NCBI GenBank assembly: GCA_016215115.1
Contig: JACRLN010000040.1
Location: 1-64,000 of the forward strand
Length of the DNA stretch: 64,000 nt
Direction of reading: 5' to 3'
Source: Nitrospirota bacterium
GTDB taxonomy: Bacteria > Nitrospirota > Thermodesulfovibrionia > UBA6902
Shown: positions 9,627 to 17,678 of the stretch, in pieces
Layout of the letters: each line of letters starts with the position of its first letter
Numbering within the stretch: position 1 is the first letter of the stretch
Position numbers and translations under genes: made by a program
Notes under the pieces: generated by a model
Told to the model about the DNA's origin: nothing
What the model saw: only the letters and a program-made list of their open reading frames with translations
Database searches by the model: none

Positions 9627-10803
9627 TTTGATACCCGCTCATGGAATCCAGTAAATACAGCTTGCCTATGTCGGATGGAGGCGCCTTTTTATTTATTTCC
9701 GAATATAACAGGGGCAGCTTGCTTTTTATCGGTTCAAGCGCTTTTATATCATGGAGCACCGAAATATTTATGAACAGCTTCTGTTTTTCTGCTTCAGTTT
9801 TGGGAATGTAATTAAATGAAACTATGCTCTGATGGTCATTCAGCATGCTTGCGATTGACGCTTTTGCAACCTGATTCATTTCATACATATCAAATACTTT
9901 CCGGTATGTCAGGGGCAGGTATTTCTCGGTATAACTCTTCTCCAGTTTTTTTGAGAAAAATAACTTTAAAGGTTTTGCGCCGCCTTCAACGCAAAGGGCG
10001 AGAGCCTCTTTCAGTTTCGGGTCGGTTTTTATTGATTGTTCCAAAATATGCATGAAATGAACGAGCTCACTGTCATGGACCCAGTATTTCAACTGGTAAT
10101 TCTCTTTAAGAACACAATATTTGGTCTGGTTATCCTGTGTGAACCGTATTAAACGGTAAAATATATGTGCATTAAATGAATGAAAATTGAAACCGCGCAT
10201 TTCAAACAGGCCCTTTGAGAGATAAGCCTTGTTGAAAACAATGTTGACTTTCTTTGATATCGAATTCATGATATAGTTTAACTTCTCATTTACATTTCCC
10301 TGTAAGTTTAATTGATACCGGTTGCTGCCGATATCCTCGCACATGGCTGTAATATCATCTATCTTTTCACCATTTAATCCGGCAAGTTTTTTTAATACAG
10401 GGTCAAAGGGCCTGAGCAGTTCATTGATCTTTATGAAATGTTTATTTAAATCCTCATCCTGAAATGCCGGGGTTCCGATTTTTGATGTCGATATGAATTC
10501 TTCAACAAAAGGGGCGCCGTTAGAAGAGCGCTTTTTATCCGGGAAGAGTTTTTTTAGTATCCTTCCTGCAATTCCTGATGGAGATTTACTGTGTTTTACC
10601 CTGCAGCCTATCACCTTTTCTTCTACTGTTACCGGGTTTGGATTAAGTAAATAGCCGGCAAGTTCCGATATCCTGTATTCCGTGACCGGCTTTGAAACAG
10701 GTTGTTCACAGATATTACTCAAATCCAGATTGACAAATCTGCCTTCAGAAATTATCCAGATATCGTTTGTCTCTTTTTCTTTTTTGTTTTCACTAACAAA
10801 CAT
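9619..10803 (-). CDS. Hypothetical protein overlapping lonB
   Basis: 394-aa ORF, 8-bp overlap with the lonB start, same strand. Confidence 0.75.
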   Translation of the reverse strand: MFVSENKKEKETNDIWIISEGRFVNLDLSNICEQPVSKPVTEYRISELAGYLLNPNPVTVEEKVIGCRVKHSKSPSGIAGRILKKLFPDKKRSSNGAPFVEEFISTSKIGTPAFQDEDLNKHFIKINELLRPFDPVLKKLAGLNGEKIDDITAMCEDIGSNRYQLNLQGNVNEKLNYIMNSISKKVNIVFNKAYLSKGLFEMRGFNFHSFNAHIFYRLIRFTQDNQTKYCVLKENYQLKYWVHDSELVHFMHILEQSIKTDPKLKEALALCVEGGAKPLKLFFSKKLEKSYTEKYLPLTYRKVFDMYEMNQVAKASIASMLNDHQSIVSFNYIPKTEAEKQKLFINISVLHDIKALEPIKSKLPLLYSEINKKAPPSDIGKLYLLDSMSGYQNV

Positions 10804-10948
10804 GTTAATAAATAAAGGACTTCTGCTGTAATTAATATTATTGAGTTGACATTTATATTATAATTCGGCACAGAGGAGCATTTTCTTGAGAACAGATATA
10901 TTTTTTTGTCCCGGAGATGTAATTTTGTTGAGGAGCATGAAAATCTAT

Positions 10949-11046
10949 TTTCCCCCTTTGTAAAAGGGGGGGCAAGGGGGGATTTTGAAAACAGATAATT
11001 TATTTATAAAATCTCCCCTAACCCCTCTTTGCCTAAGAGGGGTATT
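10949..11046. repeat. Palindromic CCCCCTTT/AAAGGGGG intergenic element (second copy)
   Basis: ccccctttgtaaaagggggggcaaggggggatttt ... aaaatctcccctaacccctctttgcctaagagggg. Confidence 0.8.
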
Positions 11047-11055
11047 TTTAAATCA

Positions 11056-11709
11056 ATGACATTAAGGATTAAGGTTTTTGCAGAAATATACGATAAGATA
11101 ATTAGAGAAATTCGGAAGCGTGGTTTGAGTATGTTAAAAAGTTCTGAAATTGATACGGGGCATCCTTTAAGAAAGCTTTTCAGGAACGCCCTGGAATACG
11201 GGTTTAAACTTAACCCCACAGACAAGATCGGGATTGCAGATTATATAGAGGAGCAGATCCTTTGTGAATTTGTCCACTTAGACAGTCTCTACAAGATCAG
11301 AGATGCGGAAGGCAGAAGCCTTGAAGATATAGCCGATATGCTGACTGAAGGCGATGTGCTCCTTAATGCTCAGAGTTTTGACAGGGAATTCCAGGTTCAT
11401 AAGCATATAGGAGATTATACACTCTTTATGCTTGGTATGTTTCCCTCGGCCCTTTGCGGGAAGAAGGGCAAGGAGCTGCTTCTCGGCAGTATTATTGTTC
11501 CAGGTGCAAGCCTTTCCGAACTTTATATAATCCAGGGTCAGCGGTCTTACAGGATTGCCTCGGAATTTACCCACAAAGAATTATTCCTGGAACTTTCACT
11601 GAACTTCCAGAAATACCAGGCTGTTATTGAGATTGTGAGAACATATTTTGAGTCAACAAGAAACAGCGCATTTCTCAGGGCCCAAAAGATAATCGGCGGG
11701 ACGGGGTAA
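11056..11709 (+). CDS. Conserved hypothetical protein
   Basis: Long ORF; track start 11029 lies inside a hairpin repeat, so ATG at 11056 or 11131 is more plausible. Confidence 0.65.
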   Translation: MTLRIKVFAEIYDKIIREIRKRGLSMLKSSEIDTGHPLRKLFRNALEYGFKLNPTDKIGIADYIEEQILCEFVHLDSLYKIRDAEGRSLEDIADMLTEGDVLLNAQSFDREFQVHKHIGDYTLFMLGMFPSALCGKKGKELLLGSIIVPGASLSELYIIQGQRSYRIASEFTHKELFLELSLNFQKYQAVIEIVRTYFESTRNSAFLRAQKIIGGTG

Positions 11710-11754
11710 CTACCTCTTAATGAGGTCTGTTTATAAATGTCATTTTTTATTTTT

Positions 11755-11923
11755 GTCATGCCCGAAGTCTGTAATCGGGCATCCATGTTTTGACAGAGCT
11801 TGTCCTGAGTCAGTGTTACACTTCGACAAGCTCAGTGTGACACTTATCAAAGGGCTCACCATGACGATTGTCAACCTGAGCCTGTCGAAGGGTGGATTCC
11901 CGCTTACTGACTGCGGGAATGAC
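11755..11923. repeat. Composite REP/MITE-like element with nested cttcgacaagctcag-type repeats
   Basis: Outer gtcatgcccgaagtctgtaatcgggcat / attcccgcttactgactgcgggaatgac; internal cttcgacaagctcagtgtgac and caacctgagcctgtcgaagg. Confidence 0.75.
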
Positions 11924-12101
11924 AAGCTATGCAGCCTTTCTTATGAACTCTTTAGTAACCTGTTGCGGTCCCAGTCGTCAGCAAATCCCTGCAACATGGA
12001 CGCAGGGTTTTAAACCTTGTTAAGACTTTTAGGGGTAAAATGCCTTATTTGACATCATAATATTTTGCGGTTAATATTTGAGTAGAAACAGCGGAGATAA
12101 T

Positions 12102-13799
12102 ATGAAAGACGATTACAAGACAAAAGAAGATCTCATGAAAGAACTGGATGAAGTGAACAGGAAGGTTGTAGAGATTGAAAACTGCAAAAGTGAGTTCCGG
12201 AAAGTGCAGGAGAAATATGAAAAGCTTTTAAATTCTGCTCCTGATGCACTGGTATTTGTGAATAACCAAGGCAGGATTGTCATGGTAAATGCGCGCACTG
12301 AGAAGATGTTCGGATATGTTAATAATGAAGTTGCCGGTAAAGGGCTTGAGATGTTGATTCCGGAGCGCTTCCGGAGCAAACACCGCGAACATGTTGCGGA
12401 ATTTTTCCTGAAACCCAGGGTTCATCCAATGGGCTCGAGTTTTGAAATTTATGCATTAAAAAAAGACGGGGAAGAGTTTCCGGTTGATGTAACTTTAAGC
12501 CCCTTGAATACCGATGAGGGCCTGCTTATAACCGCAGCCGTAAGAGATATTACAAAACGCAAACAGGCAGAAGATCAGATCGAACTGAATTACCATATTC
12601 AGAGAGTAATAAATTCAATGCTTAAGATATCATTGGAACCGCTATCATTAGAGGAACAGTTTGAACGCATTCTGGATTTAATGATTTCCATCCCGCATCT
12701 TTCACTGCAGTCAAAAGTAGCAATATATTTTGCAGAAGATGATAAGCCGGAAGTTCTTGTGATGAAAGCACATCGGGGGTTCTCGAAGGAGGAGCGTATC
12801 CCCTGTCAAAGAATCCCTTTTGGTAAGTGCCTCTGCGGTATGGCGGCGTCGCTTTCCGAGACGGTCTATTCTAACCACATCAATAAGCGTCACGAGATTC
12901 ACAATGAAAAGATATTCCCCCATGGCCACTACTGTGTGCCTATTGTATCAGGCGGGCATACACTCGGATTGCTTAATGTGTATATAAGAGAAGGACATAA
13001 AAGGAGCGGCGGAGAAGAGGAATTTCTTACCTCTGTTTCGAGCACACTTGCGAGCATTATTAAACATGATAAAACCGATCAGGAAAAGAAACACCTTCAG
13101 GTACAACTTGCTCAGTCTGAAAAGCTCGCAGCCCTCGGCAGGTTTACAGCTAATGTGGCTCATGAAATACGGAATCCTCTCACTGCGATCGGGGGCTTTG
13201 CGAGGAGACTGGATAAGAATATTCCTGCAGGAACAAAAGAAAAAGAATACGCCAATTTCATAATTACAGAAGTGACCAGGCTCGAAGGTATTCTGAAAAA
13301 TGTTCTGGCCTTTTCGCGGGACATTACGCCGCACCCTGAAAAGCACAATATTCATGAAATCATTGAAAGAGTTCTGAAAATAAATGAAGAAACATGCAGG
13401 GAAAAATCTATTGCGGTACATACATCATATAACGATATGACGCCTATTTTCATTGATGAAACACACGTTCATGAGGCTGTCGAAAATATTGTTCTAAATG
13501 CTATTGATTCAATGCCCGCAGGCGGTTCGCTCAATATTACAACTGATAAAAAAGTAATAGAAGGCATACCCTTTATGTATGTAGAGGTAAAAGATACGGG
13601 GGTGGGGATTCCACAGAATAAACTGGATATGATTTTTGAGCCTTTTTTCACTACAAAGATAACCCAGAAAAGTACAGGACTGGGTCTATCAATAACCAAA
13701 AAATTTGTGGAAGAACACGGGGGCTTTATCGAGGTAGAGAGTGTGGCAGATGCAGGCACAACTTTTACTCTTTATTTCCCGTACAGACTGAAACCATAA
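12102..13799 (+). CDS. PAS/GAF-domain sensor histidine kinase
   Basis: PAS (ALVFVNNQGRIVMVNARTEKMFGY), GAF-like region, H-box NVAHEIRNPLTAIGGFARRL, HATPase N/G boxes. Confidence 0.92.
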   Translation: MKDDYKTKEDLMKELDEVNRKVVEIENCKSEFRKVQEKYEKLLNSAPDALVFVNNQGRIVMVNARTEKMFGYVNNEVAGKGLEMLIPERFRSKHREHVAEFFLKPRVHPMGSSFEIYALKKDGEEFPVDVTLSPLNTDEGLLITAAVRDITKRKQAEDQIELNYHIQRVINSMLKISLEPLSLEEQFERILDLMISIPHLSLQSKVAIYFAEDDKPEVLVMKAHRGFSKEERIPCQRIPFGKCLCGMAASLSETVYSNHINKRHEIHNEKIFPHGHYCVPIVSGGHTLGLLNVYIREGHKRSGGEEEFLTSVSSTLASIIKHDKTDQEKKHLQVQLAQSEKLAALGRFTANVAHEIRNPLTAIGGFARRLDKNIPAGTKEKEYANFIITEVTRLEGILKNVLAFSRDITPHPEKHNIHEIIERVLKINEETCREKSIAVHTSYNDMTPIFIDETHVHEAVENIVLNAIDSMPAGGSLNITTDKKVIEGIPFMYVEVKDTGVGIPQNKLDMIFEPFFTTKITQKSTGLGLSITKKFVEEHGGFIEVESVADAGTTFTLYFPYRLKP

Positions 13800-13823
13800 A
13801 TTGCAAATGTAAGGACTTCTAAT

Positions 13824-14515
13824 TTAAACCATCCCCCTGTCCAGTGTTCTATACTGTATTGCTTCGGAGATATGTTCTGCCTGAATGTTTTCTGACCCTG
13901 TTAAATCGGCGATTGTGCGGCTTACTTTCAGTATCCTCGTGTACGCCTGGGCAGATAGTCCGAGTTTGTGCATTGCAGTTTCTATGATATTCTGCGCGTC
14001 AGGATTAAGGACACAGTATTTCTTTATATGTTTTGAACGCATTTTGGAATTTGAATATATATTGTCTTTCTTAAATCTTTCGATCTGGAGGCGCCGGGCT
14101 TTTTGTATCCTCTCACGGATAGTCTTCGAGGATTCTCCGCAATATTCAGTTGAGAGATCTTTGCCGTCGCCGTCATTAAGGAGAATTTTCCCCAACAGAT
14201 CTAATCCCTGCTGGAACCGTTCGTGATCAGAATGTTTTCGACAGGTATATCGAGCTTATTCTTTTGACGATAATGCTCAGAGATATATTCTCTCAGTTTC
14301 AGATAACCTTCTGAATTGCTATATTGGAAAATATCACGCCCATGTATACGAAATACCGCATTTGTAGCCTTCTCAAGTTCCTCGGCAGGAAAATATTCCC
14401 TATTAGGAAGTCCGCCCGCAAATGAAATTATCGCAGGGTCGAGAGCAACCTTGAGTATTTTACGAATGAATGAACGGGGGACATCAGTGATCCGGTCAGA
14501 AAATATGCTGTCCAT
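13824..14515 (-). pseudogene. Chimeric pseudogene: N-terminal PLP aminotransferase fragment fused to YifB C-terminal fragment, with a frameshift
   Basis: 14201-14515 encodes an aminotransferase N-terminus; after an apparent 1-nt deletion the frame continues QQGLDLLGKILLNDGDG, then joins KDLSTEYCGESSKTIRERI... matching the full YifB at 24986-26518. Confidence 0.85.
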
Positions 14516-14718
14516 TAATTCCCTTCATAGTGTTTGTTAATATAGCGCTGAATTGTCCGATCAGACTTTAGAATAGTAACATGCGATTGGACAATTTGAA
14601 TATTATAACCCATAGCATGTCAGATATTTTTAATAACTTCCCGGTCACGTCCAATAAAGCGGGAGATAGAAGGGGAAGCGGTGGGATCTTCATCGCTTCC
14701 CCTTTTCCATAAGAAGCA

Positions 14719-14958
14719 TTAAGTGCCAACCGGGCAGCATTTTTCTTCCTTAACATCGCCGAATAAATTTCCTGCATTTTGTCTGGTTTTCTTATGCGCT
14801 CCCATTTTTACACTTTCTGCTACCTGAATTGCAGCCTGCATTTCTTCTTTAGTCAATCCGGCTTCGATCGCTTTTTGCTTATGGTATTCCATACAGGGTC
14901 GGCAATTCACGCCATAGGCTACGCCTAATGCTATCATCTCTTCGATCTTCTTGTTCAT
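14719..14958 (-). CDS. Carboxymuconolactone decarboxylase/AhpD-like protein
   Basis: GVAYGVNCRPCMEYHKQKAIEAGLTKEEMQAAIQVAESVKMGA: CxxCxxxH of the CMD/AhpD family. Confidence 0.82.
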   Translation of the reverse strand: MNKKIEEMIALGVAYGVNCRPCMEYHKQKAIEAGLTKEEMQAAIQVAESVKMGAHKKTRQNAGNLFGDVKEEKCCPVGT

Positions 14959-15028
14959 GATATGCTTTTACCTCCTTTTTAAACTGTATTTGATCATAAC
15001 TCGTTTTTCTCTCTCTGTTCATACCGGA

Positions 15029-15187
15029 TCAGCAACAGCAGCTTTTGTCGTTAGTCTTCTTCTGTTTATCACAAAAAGACTTGAACAATTGAAAGCAGTT
15101 GCCATCTTTGATTTTCGTGCCGGTGATCTCAATGCTGTAGCCGTTCTCGATCTCGGTAGTCTTTATCTGGCAGCAATCTTTTTCCAT
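15029..15187 (-). CDS. Small Cys-rich protein in arsenic operon (52 aa)
   Basis: ORF absent from the track (<60 aa): MEKDCCQIKTTEIENGYSIEITGTKIKDGNCFQLFKSFCDKQKKTNDKSCCC*; preceded by gaaaggaggtgagaac. Confidence 0.72.
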   Translation of the reverse strand: MEKDCCQIKTTEIENGYSIEITGTKIKDGNCFQLFKSFCDKQKKTNDKSCCC

Positions 15188-15231
15188 ATGTTCTCACCTC
15201 CTTTCTTTCCTGATTCGTCCCTCCGCAAGCG

Positions 15232-16032
15232 TTACTTGCGGGCTTCGATGTAAATGCTTACTGCATATTCATCAAGATCCTGTCCATCTTCCAAACTGTC
15301 CAAAATGGCCCTGCCTATGGGGTCTTTTGTTTCAGGATCAATGCAGATGGATGTTCCTTTGGAAGTGATCTTTACATCTTTCAATCCTGAAGACTCTACG
15401 GACTTTTTATACTCGTCGACAAGAAGCGCCCCGCTTATGCAGCCCACATAAGCATCCATGCTCTTCTGGACTTTCTCCGGGAGTTTTTTATTAAGGGCAA
15501 TATCGGAGATGGCTACTCTTCCACCCGGTTTTAATACTCTGTAGATCTCCTGAAAAACTTTTTGCTTGTCAGGTGATAAGTTGATGACGCAGTTTGATAT
15601 GACCGCGTCAACAGAGTTGTCAGCAACGGGCAGACTCTCGATCTCTCCGAGCCTGAATTCAACATTCTTTATTTTGTTCTTCTTTGCATTTTCACGTGCC
15701 TTCTCAATCATTTGGGGCGTCATATCCACACCGATGATCTTGCCGTTCCTGCCGACTTTGTCTGCTGCAAGAAAACAGTCAAAACCAGCGCCCGAACCGA
15801 GGTCCAGTACGGTTTCGCCTTTCTTAAGACCTGCTAAAGCAGTTGGATTACCGCAGCTGAGAGCCAGATTCGCCTCATCAGGTATTGCATTCAATTCTGT
15901 CTCTGAATAGCCGATCGATCTGGCAAATTCCCTCGCATCCGGGCCGCAAGTGCCGCACCCGCAGCCGTTTTTTGCCTGTGCGATCTTACCGTAGGCTTTT
16001 TTTACCAGTTCTCTTGTTTCTGATCTTTTCAT
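15232..16032 (-). CDS. arsM: Arsenite S-adenosylmethyltransferase
   Basis: GETVLDLGSGAGFDCFLAADKVGRNGKIIGVDMTPQMIEKAR; CGCGTCG motif; adjacent ArsR. Confidence 0.9.
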   Translation of the reverse strand: MKRSETRELVKKAYGKIAQAKNGCGCGTCGPDAREFARSIGYSETELNAIPDEANLALSCGNPTALAGLKKGETVLDLGSGAGFDCFLAADKVGRNGKIIGVDMTPQMIEKARENAKKNKIKNVEFRLGEIESLPVADNSVDAVISNCVINLSPDKQKVFQEIYRVLKPGGRVAISDIALNKKLPEKVQKSMDAYVGCISGALLVDEYKKSVESSGLKDVKITSKGTSICIDPETKDPIGRAILDSLEDGQDLDEYAVSIYIEARK

Positions 16033-16057
16033 TTATCTCACCTCCTTTCATTGTCTA

Positions 16058-16083
16058 ATAGTTTCACAACAATCGAACAAACC
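16058..16083. promoter_or_regulatory. Candidate ArsR operator upstream of arsM
   Basis: atagtttcacaacaatcgaacaaacc, about 21/26 identical to 16422-16447. Confidence 0.5.
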
Positions 16084-16095
16084 CAATAAAAAAAA

Positions 16096-16431
16096 CTATT
16101 TCAGAAAATCTTTTATGGAATTGACCACATCCTCATTTACCCTGCAGCGGAAGGTCTGACCTTCACGCTCACATGTTATAAGTCCTGCATTCTGCAGTTC
16201 TTTGAAATGATGAGATATTGTGGAGCGTGAAAGTTTCATGCAATCACAGATCCTGGTAAAGGCCTTTTCCACGCCTCCAACTCCGCAGCAGGATTCCCCT
16301 TTTAAGCGAAATTCCGATCCGACCTTGGAGCCTTCTGGCGCGCAGCAGTTCTTGTAGATCATTATAAAGATCTTCAACCGCTGCTCATTTGAGAGTGCTT
16401 TGAAGATCTTTGGATAGTTCGATAGTTCCAC
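16096..16431 (-). CDS. arsR: ArsR-family transcriptional regulator with Cys-rich insertion
   Basis: wHTH (MKLSRSTISHHFKELQNAGLI); KNCCAPEG, GESCCGVGG and ICDC cysteines; GTG start. Confidence 0.9.
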   Translation of the reverse strand: MELSNYPKIFKALSNEQRLKIFIMIYKNCCAPEGSKVGSEFRLKGESCCGVGGVEKAFTRICDCMKLSRSTISHHFKELQNAGLITCEREGQTFRCRVNEDVVNSIKDFLK

Positions 16432-16447
16432 AATAATAGAATAAACT
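16422..16447. promoter_or_regulatory. Candidate ArsR autoregulatory operator overlapping arsR start
   Basis: atagttccacaataatagaataaact; matches the site upstream of arsM. Confidence 0.5.
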
Positions 16448-16486
16448 AATTTAAATGCCTTGTCAAGTATTTTTTTAGATCTTTTT

Positions 16487-17497
16487 TTAGCTGCGGTTTT
16501 TCAAGTACTCTCTAACAACCCCGATGCTTTCTGCAGGTCTTTCTCCAAACATTGAATGCCCGCTCCCTTTGATGATCTCAATTTTCACATTGGGGAAGAA
16601 CTTTGCCTGTTTTTCCTGATGGCTCATACCGATGAGTCGGTTACATTCAGTGGTCAAAAAGAGAACGGGAGATGTAAAACGTTCAACGTCTTTGATCAGA
16701 TCAATATAAACATCGCCTTTTTCATCCATAGCAGAACTAAGTATCGCCTGCGAAGCCTGACTGCCTGTACGCCAATGCAAAATTGCTGCATCAGGCACAA
16801 CGCTGTTGCAATAGTACTCTGTATTGGCATAAGGCGCCACCCGGCCAAAGAAGTAATCTGTTGCTGCATCTTTGTCAGGCCCCTTAATGTGGAGAGACTG
16901 GAACCATGCCTTTGCAGCCCGAAGCAGGAATCCTGCTTCCCGTCTCGGGCCGAATTTTATACCTGATATCTTCATCATTTCAGTTGTAAGAAACCCGGGT
17001 TCGGCAAGCACGGCATGTGACACCTTTTCCGGGTGCCTTCCGAGATAACCCGAAACGAGCATCGCGCCCCAGGAATGGCCGATCAGATCCACTTTCTTTC
17101 CCCTGCCAAAGTGATTGACAATGGAATCCAGGTCTTGCAGCGTGGATTCCAGGGTGAGTCCCTTGGGATCGACTCTCGGTGAAAGGCCGGTTCCCTGCTG
17201 ATCATAAAAGATCACATAATATTCGTCCGAGAGTGCCTTCAGCGGCAATAAACCCCGATAGTCCCAACCCGGACCTCCGTGGACTATAATAACTGCGGGT
17301 TTTGCAGGATCGCCGAAAGACTCCGCATGAAATACCCGGCTGTTTATCGCTACACGTGGGAGAGATGGATCATCTGAAACCGTCATTGGAACAGGATAGT
17401 TCCCGATAGTCAGAAGGTAAAACAGCATAAACAGGATTGCAAATGCAATGCCTAAACAGAAAGCTATCATGACTGTTGTGATTAGAGCTTTTTTCAT
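16487..17497 (-). CDS. Alpha/beta hydrolase (proline iminopeptidase-like)
   Basis: HGGPGWDYRGLLP, nucleophile GHSWGAML, N-terminal TM/signal. Confidence 0.85.
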   Translation of the reverse strand: MKKALITTVMIAFCLGIAFAILFMLFYLLTIGNYPVPMTVSDDPSLPRVAINSRVFHAESFGDPAKPAVIIVHGGPGWDYRGLLPLKALSDEYYVIFYDQQGTGLSPRVDPKGLTLESTLQDLDSIVNHFGRGKKVDLIGHSWGAMLVSGYLGRHPEKVSHAVLAEPGFLTTEMMKISGIKFGPRREAGFLLRAAKAWFQSLHIKGPDKDAATDYFFGRVAPYANTEYYCNSVVPDAAILHWRTGSQASQAILSSAMDEKGDVYIDLIKDVERFTSPVLFLTTECNRLIGMSHQEKQAKFFPNVKIEIIKGSGHSMFGERPAESIGVVREYLKNRS

Positions 17498-17678
17498 TAG
17501 ATCACTGTCTCACTGTCAGAGACGGGTTTAATGAAGCCGCGTCTCTCTTGAGCGTCTTGTTAACCCTCTTCGTCTTTGTTCAAAATAATATCAACCATTG
17601 TTTTACGTGGTTGGCAGAACAGACGTTTAACGAGCCGGCGATATTCTTTTCGGCATCTCATCGATAGACGCGAATTGG

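Noticed and set aside
11720-12013. 97-aa ORF between 11720 and 12013
   Set aside because: Made almost entirely of dispersed repeat sequence.
12948-13421. 157-aa minus-strand ORF opposite the histidine kinase
   Set aside because: Antisense shadow of a clear HisKA/HATPase region.
14568-14777. 69-aa minus ORF overlapping the AhpD-like gene
   Set aside because: Overlaps the supported CMD gene in another frame, no family signature.
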